47,867 bases of DNA from Herpetosiphonaceae bacterium (GTDB lineage: Bacteria > Chloroflexota > Chloroflexia > Chloroflexales > Kallotenuaceae): positions 1 to 47,867 of the forward strand of contig DASUTC010000168.1 in assembly GCA_036374795.1 (NCBI GenBank), written 5' to 3'. Position 1 is the stretch's first letter. Each line of letters starts with the position of its first letter. A program made the translations under genes and the position numbers. Positions 16,565 through 24,407 of this stretch are shown in pieces. The notes beneath the pieces were generated by a model. The model saw nothing but the letters and a program-made list of their open reading frames with translations, was not told the DNA's origin and made no database searches.

Positions 16565-18145
16565 CTAGGTCTGCCGTTTGAACAGCAGCAGTTGATCCCG
16601 CTCCACGATCAGCGTCCAGCGCGGATCGCTGTGCAGATGCTCAAGCAGCCTGGGATGCTCTTTCAGCACCGCCGCGCGCTCGTCGATAAAGGCGTACTCG
16701 GCCTCGTCGACGTCGTGGTGCATCGGGCCGGGCGGCAGGTAGAACAGGTGTTGTCGCGGCAGCAGATGCGGCGCGAGAAACGATGTCGCCGCGACCTTCG
16801 CATCACGCGGAATCTGCGCGGAGATTTCTTCCATCAGCGCCACCCGCTCAGGCCGCTCGTGGTTGCGGAAGGCCGAGATCACCGGATTTTTGAGCGGAAG
16901 ATGCAGGCTGCCGATGATCAGCACTTGCGCCAGCAGCAGGCCCAGCGGCACCCGCCGCAGCAGCGCCGCCCGATCCTCGGTCGTCGGTGCCTGCCGCCGC
17001 GCGATCCAGCCCCACAGCCGCGCAGCGCCGACGATGCCCGCCAGCACGATGCCGGGAATGATCAGCGCCTGGTACTGCTCCTCGATCGTGTACTGGTAGA
17101 CGCGCGTCGAGAGCAGGTTGATCAAAAAGATCGGCGCGCAGAGCAGCAGCACGTCGGGCGCAAGGAGCGGCAGAAAGAGCAGCGTGCCGAACATCAGAAA
17201 GAGATACCACAGCTTCTCGCCGGTAAACATCAGATTGAACGTCTCGACCGGATGGGTCAGGATGTTCTTGACGATGTCGACCGGATCTTTGCCCAGATGG
17301 GCGTAGTAGCCAAGCTGCGCGCTCTTGCCGGGCCATGCCTCTGCCTGCTGGCCTTTGCTGGGATCGAAATCGACGCGGCCCTCATTCGGATTGTAGCCCG
17401 CGTGGTAGAACGACGGCGTGATGATCGAGGTCGAGACGTAGAACCAGGCGAAGCCGAGCAGCAGCGGCGGCAGCCACCAGCGCCAGCTTCGGCGTTGCGG
17501 CGCGGCGTACATGCCCCAGGCGATCACCACCAGCGAGACATCGGTGCGGGTGGTGATCGCGACGACGAGCATCAGCAGAAACGGCCACAGCCGCCGCTGC
17601 TGGAAGAAGCGAAAGGCCCACAGCAGACACAGGATCGCCAGGGTGCGCGGCTGCCAGGGCGGCGTCATGTTCACAAACTGAAGCGTCGGGAAGAGCAGAT
17701 AGGTCGCGGCCCAGGCCAGACCGGCCTTCTCGCTACTGCCGAACTGGTCGCGGGCGATCAGATAGACCGGCACCGCGCCGAGCGCCAGCAGCGCCGATTG
17801 CAGGATGTCGAGCATGTAGGCCGAGGGCCACAGCGCGTAGAACGGCACCGCGAAGAGCAGGCCCGGCATCCAGTCCATGCCCAGGATCGAGTCGGTGAAG
17901 TTGTAGCGCGAGATCTGGAACGGGCGGCCCTGCGTCGTGTTCCAGATCGCCTGCTCGTAGTCGACGTGGTCGAAGCCCTGGCCCCACAGCGTCCACTTGA
18001 AGGCCATGCCCGCCGTCAGAACGACGAAGTAGAGCAACACCATGCCGACCAGGATGCGCGTCGGCGTGAGCGCGGCGGCCAGCGGGCGGCGCTCGGCGCG
18101 GAGATTGGCGTCGATCGAGGAGCTTCGCAGCATAGTCTTATCCAT
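16565..18145 (-). CDS. DUF2079 family polytopic membrane protein
   Basis: A 526-residue membrane protein matching the DUF2079 pattern: TM1 about 28-48, then DHVDYEQAIWNTTQGRPFQ in the first outer loop, MDWMPGLLFAVPFYALWPS, DILQSALLALGAVPVYLIARD and later repeated hydrophobic helices. Members have a GT-C-like layout and sit with glycosyltransferases, so a transferase role using a lipid-linked donor is likely but unproven. The loop after TM1 has D67, D70 and E72 as candidate acidic site. The ATG overlaps the last codons of the GT2 gene by 8 bases and has no Shine-Dalgarno, which points to translational coupling. A repeat copy separates it from the next gene. Confidence 0.8.
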   Translation of the reverse strand: MDKTMLRSSSIDANLRAERRPLAAALTPTRILVGMVLLYFVVLTAGMAFKWTLWGQGFDHVDYEQAIWNTTQGRPFQISRYNFTDSILGMDWMPGLLFAVPFYALWPSAYMLDILQSALLALGAVPVYLIARDQFGSSEKAGLAWAATYLLFPTLQFVNMTPPWQPRTLAILCLLWAFRFFQQRRLWPFLLMLVVAITTRTDVSLVVIAWGMYAAPQRRSWRWWLPPLLLGFAWFYVSTSIITPSFYHAGYNPNEGRVDFDPSKGQQAEAWPGKSAQLGYYAHLGKDPVDIVKNILTHPVETFNLMFTGEKLWYLFLMFGTLLFLPLLAPDVLLLCAPIFLINLLSTRVYQYTIEEQYQALIIPGIVLAGIVGAARLWGWIARRQAPTTEDRAALLRRVPLGLLLAQVLIIGSLHLPLKNPVISAFRNHERPERVALMEEISAQIPRDAKVAATSFLAPHLLPRQHLFYLPPGPMHHDVDEAEYAFIDERAAVLKEHPRLLEHLHSDPRWTLIVERDQLLLFKRQT

Positions 18146-18902
18146 TGGAGGCCGCGCCGCGCTGATACGGCAGCGGCTTGCCGATCACCCGCCGGAACCA
18201 GAAGACGATCCACGACCAGATCACATAGAAGATCATCTGCATGCCCAGCGCGAACGCCTTGCCGAAATCGCCAGTCACCGACGACTCGCCGACCCGCGAG
18301 CGGTACGTCACCGGGATCTGCACGAAGTCGAAGCCGCAGACGATCGTCAGCAGCATGAACTCAAGGCCAAAGTAAGACGAGCCTGAGCGGAAGTGCGGCT
18401 GCATGATCTCCAGCGCCTCGCGCGTCATCACCCGCATCGTGCAGCCGACATCGGTCAGCGTGTAGGTGTTGAAGAGCGCCTCAAGCAGCTTGGCAACAAA
18501 GACGTTGCCATAGCGCAGGAACATGCCCATGTTCGCGCCGGAGCCGATCAGCGAGGTGCAGGTGCGCGTGCCGAAGACGACCGGAAAATCGCCGCTGTAG
18601 ACCAGCAGCTTCTCGACATCTTTGCCCACGAACGTGCCGTCAGGCTCGGCCCACAGGATCAGATCGCCGGTAGCCTCGGCCATGCCGCGACGCAGCGCGT
18701 AGCCGTAGCCCTGCTTCGTCTCGAAGACCTGCCGGGCCTTGGTCCGCGCGACCTCCTCGGCGGTTCCCGGCGCGGCGTTGTTGTTGACGACCACGATCTC
18801 ATCGATCCAGCCCGTGGCAAAGAACTCCTGAATCGCGTCGTAGATCGAGTCTTTCTCGTTGTAGGTCGGGAAAATAACCGAAACTGTCTTACCGTTCCAC
18901 AC
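18138..18902 (-). CDS. GT2 family glycosyltransferase (polyprenyl-phosphate sugar synthase-like)
   Basis: A 254-residue GT-A enzyme. The N-terminus VSVIFPTYNEKDSI gives the nucleotide-sugar fold, EIVVVNNNAAPGTAEEV the second strand, and WAEPDGTF (about residues 84-91) takes the place of the DxD-type metal site, as DPDG does in many dolichol-phosphate mannosyltransferase relatives. The C-terminal 40 residues contain one hydrophobic segment (MQMIFYVIWSWIVFWF) for membrane attachment. Such enzymes load a sugar onto polyprenyl phosphate, the donor type used by the GT-C proteins beside it. The start is GTG, with AGGAG 9 bases upstream overlapping the end of the preceding gene. It overlaps the DUF2079 gene by 8 bases. 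Confidence 0.85.
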   Translation of the reverse strand: MWNGKTVSVIFPTYNEKDSIYDAIQEFFATGWIDEIVVVNNNAAPGTAEEVARTKARQVFETKQGYGYALRRGMAEATGDLILWAEPDGTFVGKDVEKLLVYSGDFPVVFGTRTCTSLIGSGANMGMFLRYGNVFVAKLLEALFNTYTLTDVGCTMRVMTREALEIMQPHFRSGSSYFGLEFMLLTIVCGFDFVQIPVTYRSRVGESSVTGDFGKAFALGMQMIFYVIWSWIVFWFRRVIGKPLPYQRGAASNG

Positions 18903-18914
18903 GAGCCTATGCTC

Positions 18915-21026
18915 CTAGTCGGGAATACAGAACTGCCGATCGTAGGCAGTGCGGCAATAGAGTTGATACCAGCTTACGTATCCTTCGCCGATCGGATAGC
19001 CGTTCAGCCGGTGCGTCCAGAGGTAGAGCGCTTCGCTGCCGGTATAGAGCGCGCCCAGGATCAGCAGCGGCGCGGCCCAGCGCAGCAGCCTGCGCTCGCT
19101 CAGCAGCCGGTCCACGGCGATGCCCGCGCCGATGCCCATCCACGGCATCAGCCAGAACAACTGCTTATCGACCATCGACAGCTTGAGGCCGACGAACCAG
19201 AAGAGGATCGCGATGATCATCCAGATCGTCATCAGGATCGCGAAGAGCGAGCGCGCGCCGAACTTACGCACGCCCAGCCACCAGCCCGCGATGCCCAGGC
19301 CCAGCGGCAGGTAGACGCCGTAGATGTCGAGCAGGTAGATATACTTGACGATATACTCGGAGAAGACGATCTCCTGGCCGCCCAGGGTCTGGCCGCTCTC
19401 CGCGATGCCGCCCGTCAGCCGGGGGATCGTCCGCTCGATAATCGCCGGGATGAACTGCCAGTAGTAGATCGCGATGCTCAGCAGCACCGCCGCAGCCGCG
19501 CTCAGCAAGAGCGGCCACGCGGCGCGCCGCTGCCGTGTCAGCAGCAGCACCGCGACCATGCCAAAGAGCAGCAGCGTGGTGAAGACGGCGGTCACGGCGT
19601 AGAAGAGCATCGTCAGGGTCAGCACCAGCGTCAGCACAGCCCAGGCCGCGCGGCTCTCGCCAAGCCGATCCCACGCGCCGACCAGCAGCGTCGTCGCCAG
19701 CAGCGACCACCACATGCCGTTGGTGGTGGGCGTGTTACCCCAGGCGTGCAGCAGGAATGCCGCCGGGATCAGGCTGTACGTTGCTGCGGCGATGATGCCC
19801 ACGCGGTCGCGGAAGCCGAACTTGCGCGTGATGAAGAAGATCATCACCGGGCGCAGCGCGTCGAGGATCGCGCTATAGACCTCCGCCGAGAGCTTGAGCC
19901 GCCACGGGAAGATCGCCCAGAGCGCCGAGAAGATATGGTAGAACGGCGAGTACGGAATGACCGGCTTATTCTCGCCCCACTCGTCGACCGGCATCACCGA
20001 CTGGTGGAAGGGGCTGTTGGCGTCCCACAGCTCGCGGATGCGACCGTCGAGCACGCGCTGGGTCTTTTCCATGTGCCATTCGATATCGACCGACAGGAAG
20101 TACGGCCACAGCAGACCGCCCGCCTTGACGATGTAGCCGATGTAGACGATCGCCAGCAGGCCCGTGAGCGCCGCATCGCCCACCTCGACGCCGCCCAGGC
20201 GGAACAGCCGGGGCACGGCCCAGCGCGTCGCGATCATCACGAGCAGGCCCACCAGCGTCAGCGCCAGCAGCCGCACGCTGTACAGTCCGAGCGGGCCGCG
20301 ATGGAGCGCGGTGCCCCACAGCAGCACGGCCAGGCCGCCCAGCGCGCCGAGCAGCGCCAGCCAGGTCGGCACGCCGATCAGCCGCAGCGTCAGAAACGCC
20401 AGCGTCAGCGCCAGGAGCGTATGCAGCAAAAAGAGCGCGGGCGGCAGCGCGGCGACGGCGATCGGCTGAAGATCCAGGCCGCCGAAGATCACGCCCAGGG
20501 CACGCGGATCGCCGCCGTACTGTCCGGCGGGCGCGTCGATCGCCAGCCTGAGGTCGCCGCTGGAAGGCGTCAGCAGATGGTAATCGCGCTGGTCTGCCTG
20601 CAACTGCAACGGCAGGCTCCACGCGCCCGCCGCGATCACGATCTGCTTGGGCTGCCCCGCTGGCTGCGGGCTGCCGAGCATGAGCCGGGTCTGCCACAGG
20701 CCGCGACCCAGGCCCGGCAGATTGATCATGCTGCGCTGCTGGGTCCAGCGGTAGTAGCGCTCCTGCCCGGCGACCGCCTCCGGCTCGTGGAAGTCTTGGA
20801 GGTGCTGCCGGTAGTGGATGCGGCGCGGGTCTTCGAGGCCGACGATGCCGATCTGCACATCGGGCGTGCGAGCGTAGGCCAGCATCAGGCCGATCAGGGC
20901 CGCGCCGAGCAGCAGCAGCATGGCGGCCAGATCCAGGCCGACGAAGCGCTGCCCAAACAATCTAACGCCGCCGGGCACCCTCTGGGTGGAAGCGGCGGCG
21001 GGTGTCATCGTAGTAGTCGTTGCCAT
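18915..21026 (-). CDS. Large GT-C-like membrane protein with N-terminal beta-sandwich module; first gene of the glycan cluster
   Basis: A 703-residue membrane protein. TM1 (about 33-51) is followed by an extracytoplasmic module of about 140 residues (YYRWTQQRSMINL ... QRDYHLLTPS ... DPRALGVIF), then about 12 helices. The acidic loop SVDIEWHMEKTQRVLDGR and the YSPFYHIFSALWAIFP stretch are GT-C-like features; sequence identity to a named family could not be set. The first 20 residues include Q-R-V-P-G-G read from a repeat-like string (CAGAGGGTGCCCGGC). It is preceded by an extended -10 promoter ending 9 bases before the ATG, without Shine-Dalgarno, so the message is likely leaderless. It heads the run of nine minus-strand genes ending at 7381. 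Confidence 0.7.
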   Translation of the reverse strand: MATTTTMTPAAASTQRVPGGVRLFGQRFVGLDLAAMLLLLGAALIGLMLAYARTPDVQIGIVGLEDPRRIHYRQHLQDFHEPEAVAGQERYYRWTQQRSMINLPGLGRGLWQTRLMLGSPQPAGQPKQIVIAAGAWSLPLQLQADQRDYHLLTPSSGDLRLAIDAPAGQYGGDPRALGVIFGGLDLQPIAVAALPPALFLLHTLLALTLAFLTLRLIGVPTWLALLGALGGLAVLLWGTALHRGPLGLYSVRLLALTLVGLLVMIATRWAVPRLFRLGGVEVGDAALTGLLAIVYIGYIVKAGGLLWPYFLSVDIEWHMEKTQRVLDGRIRELWDANSPFHQSVMPVDEWGENKPVIPYSPFYHIFSALWAIFPWRLKLSAEVYSAILDALRPVMIFFITRKFGFRDRVGIIAAATYSLIPAAFLLHAWGNTPTTNGMWWSLLATTLLVGAWDRLGESRAAWAVLTLVLTLTMLFYAVTAVFTTLLLFGMVAVLLLTRQRRAAWPLLLSAAAAVLLSIAIYYWQFIPAIIERTIPRLTGGIAESGQTLGGQEIVFSEYIVKYIYLLDIYGVYLPLGLGIAGWWLGVRKFGARSLFAILMTIWMIIAILFWFVGLKLSMVDKQLFWLMPWMGIGAGIAVDRLLSERRLLRWAAPLLILGALYTGSEALYLWTHRLNGYPIGEGYVSWYQLYCRTAYDRQFCIPD

Positions 21027-21035
21027 CGGCGAGGC

Positions 21036-21066
21036 ATTATACCAGAAAAGCCCCGCGCGCTTTCAA
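21036..21066 (-). promoter_or_regulatory. Promoter of the 13.6 kb glycan cluster, leaderless layout
   Basis: On the minus strand TTGAAA (21061-21066), a 19-bp spacer and TATAAT (21036-21041) preceded by TGG, which makes an extended -10. Nine bases separate the -10 box from the ATG at 21026. Confidence 0.65.
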
Positions 21067-21213
21067 TACCGTCAAGTTGTGAAGCTGATTGCTGGCTGAG
21101 ACGTAGCTAAAAGCTCCTGGGAATCGACGCACGAAAGGCGAGGCATCTGCCCCGCCCTGCGCGCATCTATCAAGGTTGTGTACCGCGTGTATTTTGCGTT
21201 GAGCAGCCGTCGC

Positions 21214-21999
21214 TTAGTGGTGATCGCGATGGCCGCGCTCTTCCACCCACGTCACCGAGGTGATGATGCGGATGCCGTTACCAAAGTCGCGCACATAGAC
21301 CGAGTTGCGGCCCGAGCTGTGGACCTCTTTGCCCCACTCGGCAGGCGTGTTCAGCTCAGCCCTGGCGACATTCTCAGGCATCGCGCCGATCGTCGTGCTG
21401 CCGTCCAGGTGCGAATAGATCTGCTCAAGCTGCGCGTAGTCGTGGGCGTTCGGCCTGGGATTGTCGAGCGCGTTCGAGTAGTCCATGCAGGTGTTGAGAT
21501 CCGCGCCGGACTCGTCCTGGTGGCCGAGGCCCCAGTCGTGGCCGATTTCCTGGCAGATCACGTGCTGGCGGTTCGTCTCGGTATAGCGGCTCGTTGCCAG
21601 GTAGCTATCGTTCATCTTCGCCGTGGCCTGGACGATGTGCGATCCCGACGCCCAGATCTGGGCCAGGCCGAGCCAGCCGTTGGTGCCGTACTCTGCGTTG
21701 CACGAGCGGGCCTTGCCGGAGATCGCCGCGCAGCGCTTGCGTGACGTTGCGGTTTCGTCGCCCTGCTGCCGATTGAGGTTCATGACCGACGAAGAGTTCC
21801 AATCGCTGATGGCACCGGCCAGGTTGTCGTCCCAGTTGCTGGTCATGCTGTCGACAACGGTGATGGTGAACGGGTTGGAAGTGCGCGCCCAGTGGTAGTT
21901 GCCCCAGGCATGATTTGCGTTCGTAGAAGACGGCATTGCGGCGAGCGCCAGGATAGCGACGACGGCGACGAGCGCCCAGAGGCGAGACAACGCATTCAT
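21214..21999 (-). CDS. Secreted metzincin-like metalloprotease with QExxHxxGxxH site
   Basis: A 261-residue exported protein with a signal peptide (residues 1-29, MNALSRLWALVAVVAILALA). The active-site region reads CQEIGHDWGLGH (Q150, E151, H154, H160), followed by an LNTCMDY Met-turn (M172), so the fold should be a metzincin/matrixin-type zinc protease. The first zinc histidine of HExxHxxGxxH is glutamine. I recall actinobacterial relatives with the same QExGH form, so this may be a family trait and not a dead enzyme, but activity is uncertain. Cys90, Cys100, Cys149 and Cys171 could form disulfides. Start at 21999 has GAGGAG 9 bases upstream; a longer frame to 22041 lacks support. It has its own consensus promoter (22202-22230) overlapping a palindrome. 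Confidence 0.75.
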   Translation of the reverse strand: MNALSRLWALVAVVAILALAAMPSSTNANHAWGNYHWARTSNPFTITVVDSMTSNWDDNLAGAISDWNSSSVMNLNRQQGDETATSRKRCAAISGKARSCNAEYGTNGWLGLAQIWASGSHIVQATAKMNDSYLATSRYTETNRQHVICQEIGHDWGLGHQDESGADLNTCMDYSNALDNPRPNAHDYAQLEQIYSHLDGSTTIGAMPENVARAELNTPAEWGKEVHSSGRNSVYVRDFGNGIRIITSVTWVEERGHRDHH

Positions 22000-22179
22000 G
22001 GACAGGATCTCCTCGGTTAGGTAGGGAAACGAGTACGACAATCAACTCTCTTCGTTAGGGGCGAACCAGCGTTTGTAGGAGGAGCACCTCCTCGGCTACT
22101 GTGGGTGCAACGTGTGGTTGGAGAGCTGAGTTCCTGAAACCGACGATGACGGACGTGTACCTGTGGGAAAAGTAAAAAA

Positions 22180-22199
22180 GGGTATTCGATCGAATACCC
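22180..22199 (-). promoter_or_regulatory. Perfect 20-bp palindrome at the transcription start: operator or terminator
   Basis: GGGTATTCGA and its exact complement TCGAATACCC abut without a spacer. Read leftwards it is followed by TTTTTT, so it could terminate the M50 gene that ends 85 bases before. It also lies at about +1 of a strong promoter for the metalloprotease, where a symmetrical repressor site would be expected. Confidence 0.65.
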
Positions 22200-22201
22200 C
22201 A

Positions 22202-22230
22202 ACTATACACATATGTTAAAACTTTGTCAA
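22202..22230 (-). promoter_or_regulatory. Consensus promoter of the metalloprotease gene
   Basis: TTGACA (22225-22230), 17-bp spacer, TATAGT (22202-22207) on the minus strand; the best sigma70-type match seen in the window. The leader to the ATG at 21999 is about 195 bases long and contains a GAGGAG/CTCCTC hairpin near 22080. Confidence 0.75.
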
Positions 22231-22284
22231 GTGGTACATGCAGGTATGATTCATCGATCATGAGGACATGTGTCGATCGGCGGG

Positions 22285-22923
22285 CTAAAACATACGCGGC
22301 AGGCCCAGCGCCTCGATGCGCGGCAGCCCAAAGGCGATCAGCGCCGCGATGCCGATCAGCAGGCCAAAGACCGCGCCGTTCCAGCTCAGCACCTTCGCGC
22401 CGTCGATCGGGCCGAAGGGCAGCATGTTGAAGACTCCCAGCAGCGCGTTGATCGAAAAGCCCAGCGCCAGCCCGACGACGATCAGCGGCGACGCGGCGAT
22501 GCTCTGGGCCAGCACGAACGCTCCCGCGAAGAGCAGCGCGAGGATCATGTTGGTGATCGGGCCAGCCGCCGCGATCAGGCCGCTCTGCCGCTTGGTGAGC
22601 CAGCCGCTGTGCCAGACAGCGCCGGGCGCGGCGAAGAGAAAGCCCGAAAAGGCGATCAGGATCGAGATTACGAGCATCGCATCGTTGGCGACGAAGTGCG
22701 CGGTCGCGCCGAAGTAGCGCGCAACCACGCGGTGCGCCCACTCGTGCAGGATCACGCCCAGCCCGGCGGTAAGTCCGGTGATCAGCAGGATCGTCACAAA
22801 GGGCAGCGGCAGGCCGCGATACAGGATTGCGAAGGCTAATGCTGTGCCGAGCCAGGCTTTGATGAACTCGAACGCCTCGTTACGCTGGCTGGCCTCGGTA
22901 TGGTCGGGAAGTCCAGGGATCAT
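22285..22923 (-). CDS. M50 (site-2 protease-like) intramembrane metalloprotease
   Basis: A 212-residue membrane protein with HEWAH at residues 60-64 inside a hydrophobic helix and NMLPFGPIDGAKV at 166-178, where D174 is the third zinc ligand. These are the two hallmark motifs of the M50 family. No PDZ or CBS domain is present, so this is a minimal form. Such enzymes cut transmembrane substrates within the membrane, often anti-sigma factors or signal-peptide remnants; the target here is not visible. It is a single gene with 82 bases to comB upstream and no clear Shine-Dalgarno. The palindrome at 22180-22199 with its T-run may be its terminator. Confidence 0.88.
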   Translation of the reverse strand: MIPGLPDHTEASQRNEAFEFIKAWLGTALAFAILYRGLPLPFVTILLITGLTAGLGVILHEWAHRVVARYFGATAHFVANDAMLVISILIAFSGFLFAAPGAVWHSGWLTKRQSGLIAAAGPITNMILALLFAGAFVLAQSIAASPLIVVGLALGFSINALLGVFNMLPFGPIDGAKVLSWNGAVFGLLIGIAALIAFGLPRIEALGLPRMF

Positions 22924-23005
22924 GCTGTATCCATTTCACGAAATGACATAACGCTTACCGGCAATTGTACATTGTACGCCGCTGGCTAGCACCTTGTTGC
23001 GCGAA

Positions 23006-23767
23006 TCAGCCGCGCCAGCGCTCGATGCACGCGCCGCGCATCACCGGCACGGCGTCATACAGATTCAGCCGTCCGGCATGCTCCACGTCGCCGCCAAAGC
23101 CGCGCTCTCGCAGCTCGCGACCGCTGCCGCACTCCCACAGCAGCGCCCCTATATCCTCGCGCATCGCCGTGTACGCGGCCTCGCACACACGCGCCTCAGG
23201 CGATTTAGGATAGGGCAGATACGACAGGATCGCGCCCGCGCCCAGTGCATCCTCGATCGCGAAGCGCAGCGCGCCATCCTCGCCGGACGTGGCCCAGCGC
23301 TCGCCGCAGGCCAGCAGCGTCACGCGCGCCTCAGTCGATTCGAGCATATCGGCAACCACCGCCGCGACCGCCGCCGCGTTGAGCAGCGCGCCGACGAACA
23401 GGTGCGGCACCTGCGGCGCGTACCGGCTACAGGTCGCGCCGTTCGGCGAGCGCAGGACGATCCGCGTGCCTGGCGCTACGTCAAGATAGGTCAGCGGCGA
23501 CAGCGAGAACCGCCCGCTGTGCGGCACATCGCCCCGGCCTACTGCTACCTCGCCGCCGACGCGCCGCGCCAGCATCGCCGGATCTTCGTCGTGGGCGCAG
23601 GGATAGACGATCGCGCCATGCTGAACCGCCGTCACGGTAGTGCTGGAAAAGCTGAGCGTATCCACGACGACCAGCAGATCGCCGCGCTCCGCCGCCCGGC
23701 GTGCGCCCGCTCTACCCCACTCCAGCCGACAGCGATAGGGATCTTGTGAAAAGGTTGTCGCGCTCAT
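23006..23767 (-). CDS. comB: ComB-like phosphatase (2-phosphosulfolactate phosphatase family)
   Basis: A 253-residue protein with the ComB pattern: LLVVVDTLSFSSTTVTAVQHGA near residue 33, a central ILRSPNGATCSRYAPQVPHLFVGALLNAAAV equivalent (R-S-P-N-G with the following N-A-A), and ALLWECGSGRELRERGF near the C-terminus. The archaeal enzyme removes phosphate from 2-phosphosulfolactate in coenzyme M synthesis with magnesium. No other coenzyme M gene is visible here, and bacterial members of the family are widespread, so the true substrate is open. The ATG at 23767 is used because the longer frame up to 23878 is translated from the repeat region. There is no clear Shine-Dalgarno. The gene symbol marks family membership only. 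Confidence 0.75.
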   Translation of the reverse strand: MSATTFSQDPYRCRLEWGRAGARRAAERGDLLVVVDTLSFSSTTVTAVQHGAIVYPCAHDEDPAMLARRVGGEVAVGRGDVPHSGRFSLSPLTYLDVAPGTRIVLRSPNGATCSRYAPQVPHLFVGALLNAAAVAAVVADMLESTEARVTLLACGERWATSGEDGALRFAIEDALGAGAILSYLPYPKSPEARVCEAAYTAMREDIGALLWECGSGRELRERGFGGDVEHAGRLNLYDAVPVMRGACIERWRG

Positions 23768-23962
23768 AAGGGAACAAACGAAAGCACCGCGTGCCATGCG
23801 GGTGCCATGCCCAGCGGGCACCGGGCATGGGCACCCGGCGCACAAAGGGACGAGAACCGAGAACCGGGAATCAAGCACCAGGCAAGCACTACGCCCCCGC
23901 TCCTATGAAATGGGAGCGGGGGCGGCGCGGCAGCGCCGGGGGTGAGGGCCTGGAACGCGAAA
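23768..23962. repeat. Long copy of the dispersed mosaic repeat with a strong hairpin
   Basis: Order: GGGAACAAAC, several GGTGCCATGC/GGGCACC palindromes (about 23790-23840), ACAAAGGGACGAGAACCGAG, then a perfect 12-bp hairpin (CGCCCCCGCTCC at 23892-23903 with its complement at 23913-23924), then GGCAGCGCCGGGGGTGAGGG and CCTGGAACGCGAAACT. The last part repeats at 41551-41580 almost exactly. The hairpin is well placed to end the response-regulator message. Confidence 0.7.
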
Positions 23963-24328
23963 CTATGCGGGCAGGAACGCCTTGATCGTCGCGTAAAGGT
24001 CGTCCAGATCGAACGGCTTGGCGAGCAGGCCATCGGCTCCAATCTCCGCCGCCGCCGTAGTAGGGTTGCGCGAGGCGGTCAGCATGATGATCCTGGCGTG
24101 GGGCGCGGGCGTCTGGCGATACAGATCGACAAAGGTGCGGCCATCCATATTCGGCATGTGCAGGTCGAGCAGGATAATGTTGGGCCGATATGTTGGAATC
24201 AGCGCCAGCGCTATCGCGCCATCGGCGGCAACCGCGCTCTGGTAGCCTTCATCCTCCAGGCCCATCTCGATAAAATCGCGGATGCTCTCGTCGTCTTCGA
24301 CGATCAAAATGCGGACGTTGTCCCTCAT
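23963..24328 (-). CDS. Stand-alone CheY-like response regulator
   Basis: A 121-residue single receiver domain. The acidic pair D12/D13 (IVEDDES), phosphoacceptor D55 (ILLDLHMPNMDG), T84 (MLTAS) and K104 (LLAKPFD) are all in place. With no output domain it must signal by protein contact. The kinase at 24407-26386 lies directly upstream in the same direction and is the natural partner. The ATG at 24328 lies inside the second unit of a 53-bp tandem duplication; a duplicate of its first nine codons sits just upstream and makes an 18-codon frame whose TGA overlaps this ATG. GGAGG precedes the ATG at 13 bases, a wide spacing. Confidence 0.9.
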   Translation of the reverse strand: MRDNVRILIVEDDESIRDFIEMGLEDEGYQSAVAADGAIALALIPTYRPNIILLDLHMPNMDGRTFVDLYRQTPAPHARIIMLTASRNPTTAAAEIGADGLLAKPFDLDDLYATIKAFLPA

Positions 24329-24407
24329 GCGGTTATGTTTTCCTCCAAGACGCTGATCAAAATGCGGACGTTGTCCCTCATGCGGTTACGGTTTCCTCCA
24401 AGACGCT
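24302..24407. repeat. 53-bp tandem duplication at the kinase/regulator junction
   Basis: Unit 1 at 24302-24354 and unit 2 at 24355-24407 differ at only two positions near 24335 (TATGT against TACGG). Each unit holds, read leftwards, the GGAGG ribosome site, the ATG and the first nine codons of the response regulator (MRDNVRILI). Unit 2 ends exactly where the kinase stop codon begins (24407). Confidence 0.9.

Noticed and set aside
16103-18358. Long plus-strand open frame opposite the DUF2079 gene
   Set aside because: Same antisense composition; DUF2079 motifs on the minus strand explain the region.
18393-21110. Very long plus-strand open frame (about 900 codons) opposite the GT2 and 703-residue genes
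   Set aside because: Composition is dominated by Arg, Gln, Asp, His and Ala with no domain or membrane pattern, as expected for the antisense of GC-rich genes; the minus-strand frames have clear motifs.
22055-22095. Leu-rich mini-gene (GTG CTC CTC CTA ...) in the leader of the metalloprotease, as a leader peptide for attenuation
   Set aside because: The ribosome-site-like GAGGAG touches the GTG without spacing and no terminator/antiterminator pair follows; likely chance within a hairpin.
23768-23878. Longer ComB start with an extra 37 residues
   Set aside because: The added part is read from repeat DNA (Pro/Gly/Cys-rich) and is absent from the family pattern; the ATG at 23767 fits the usual length.
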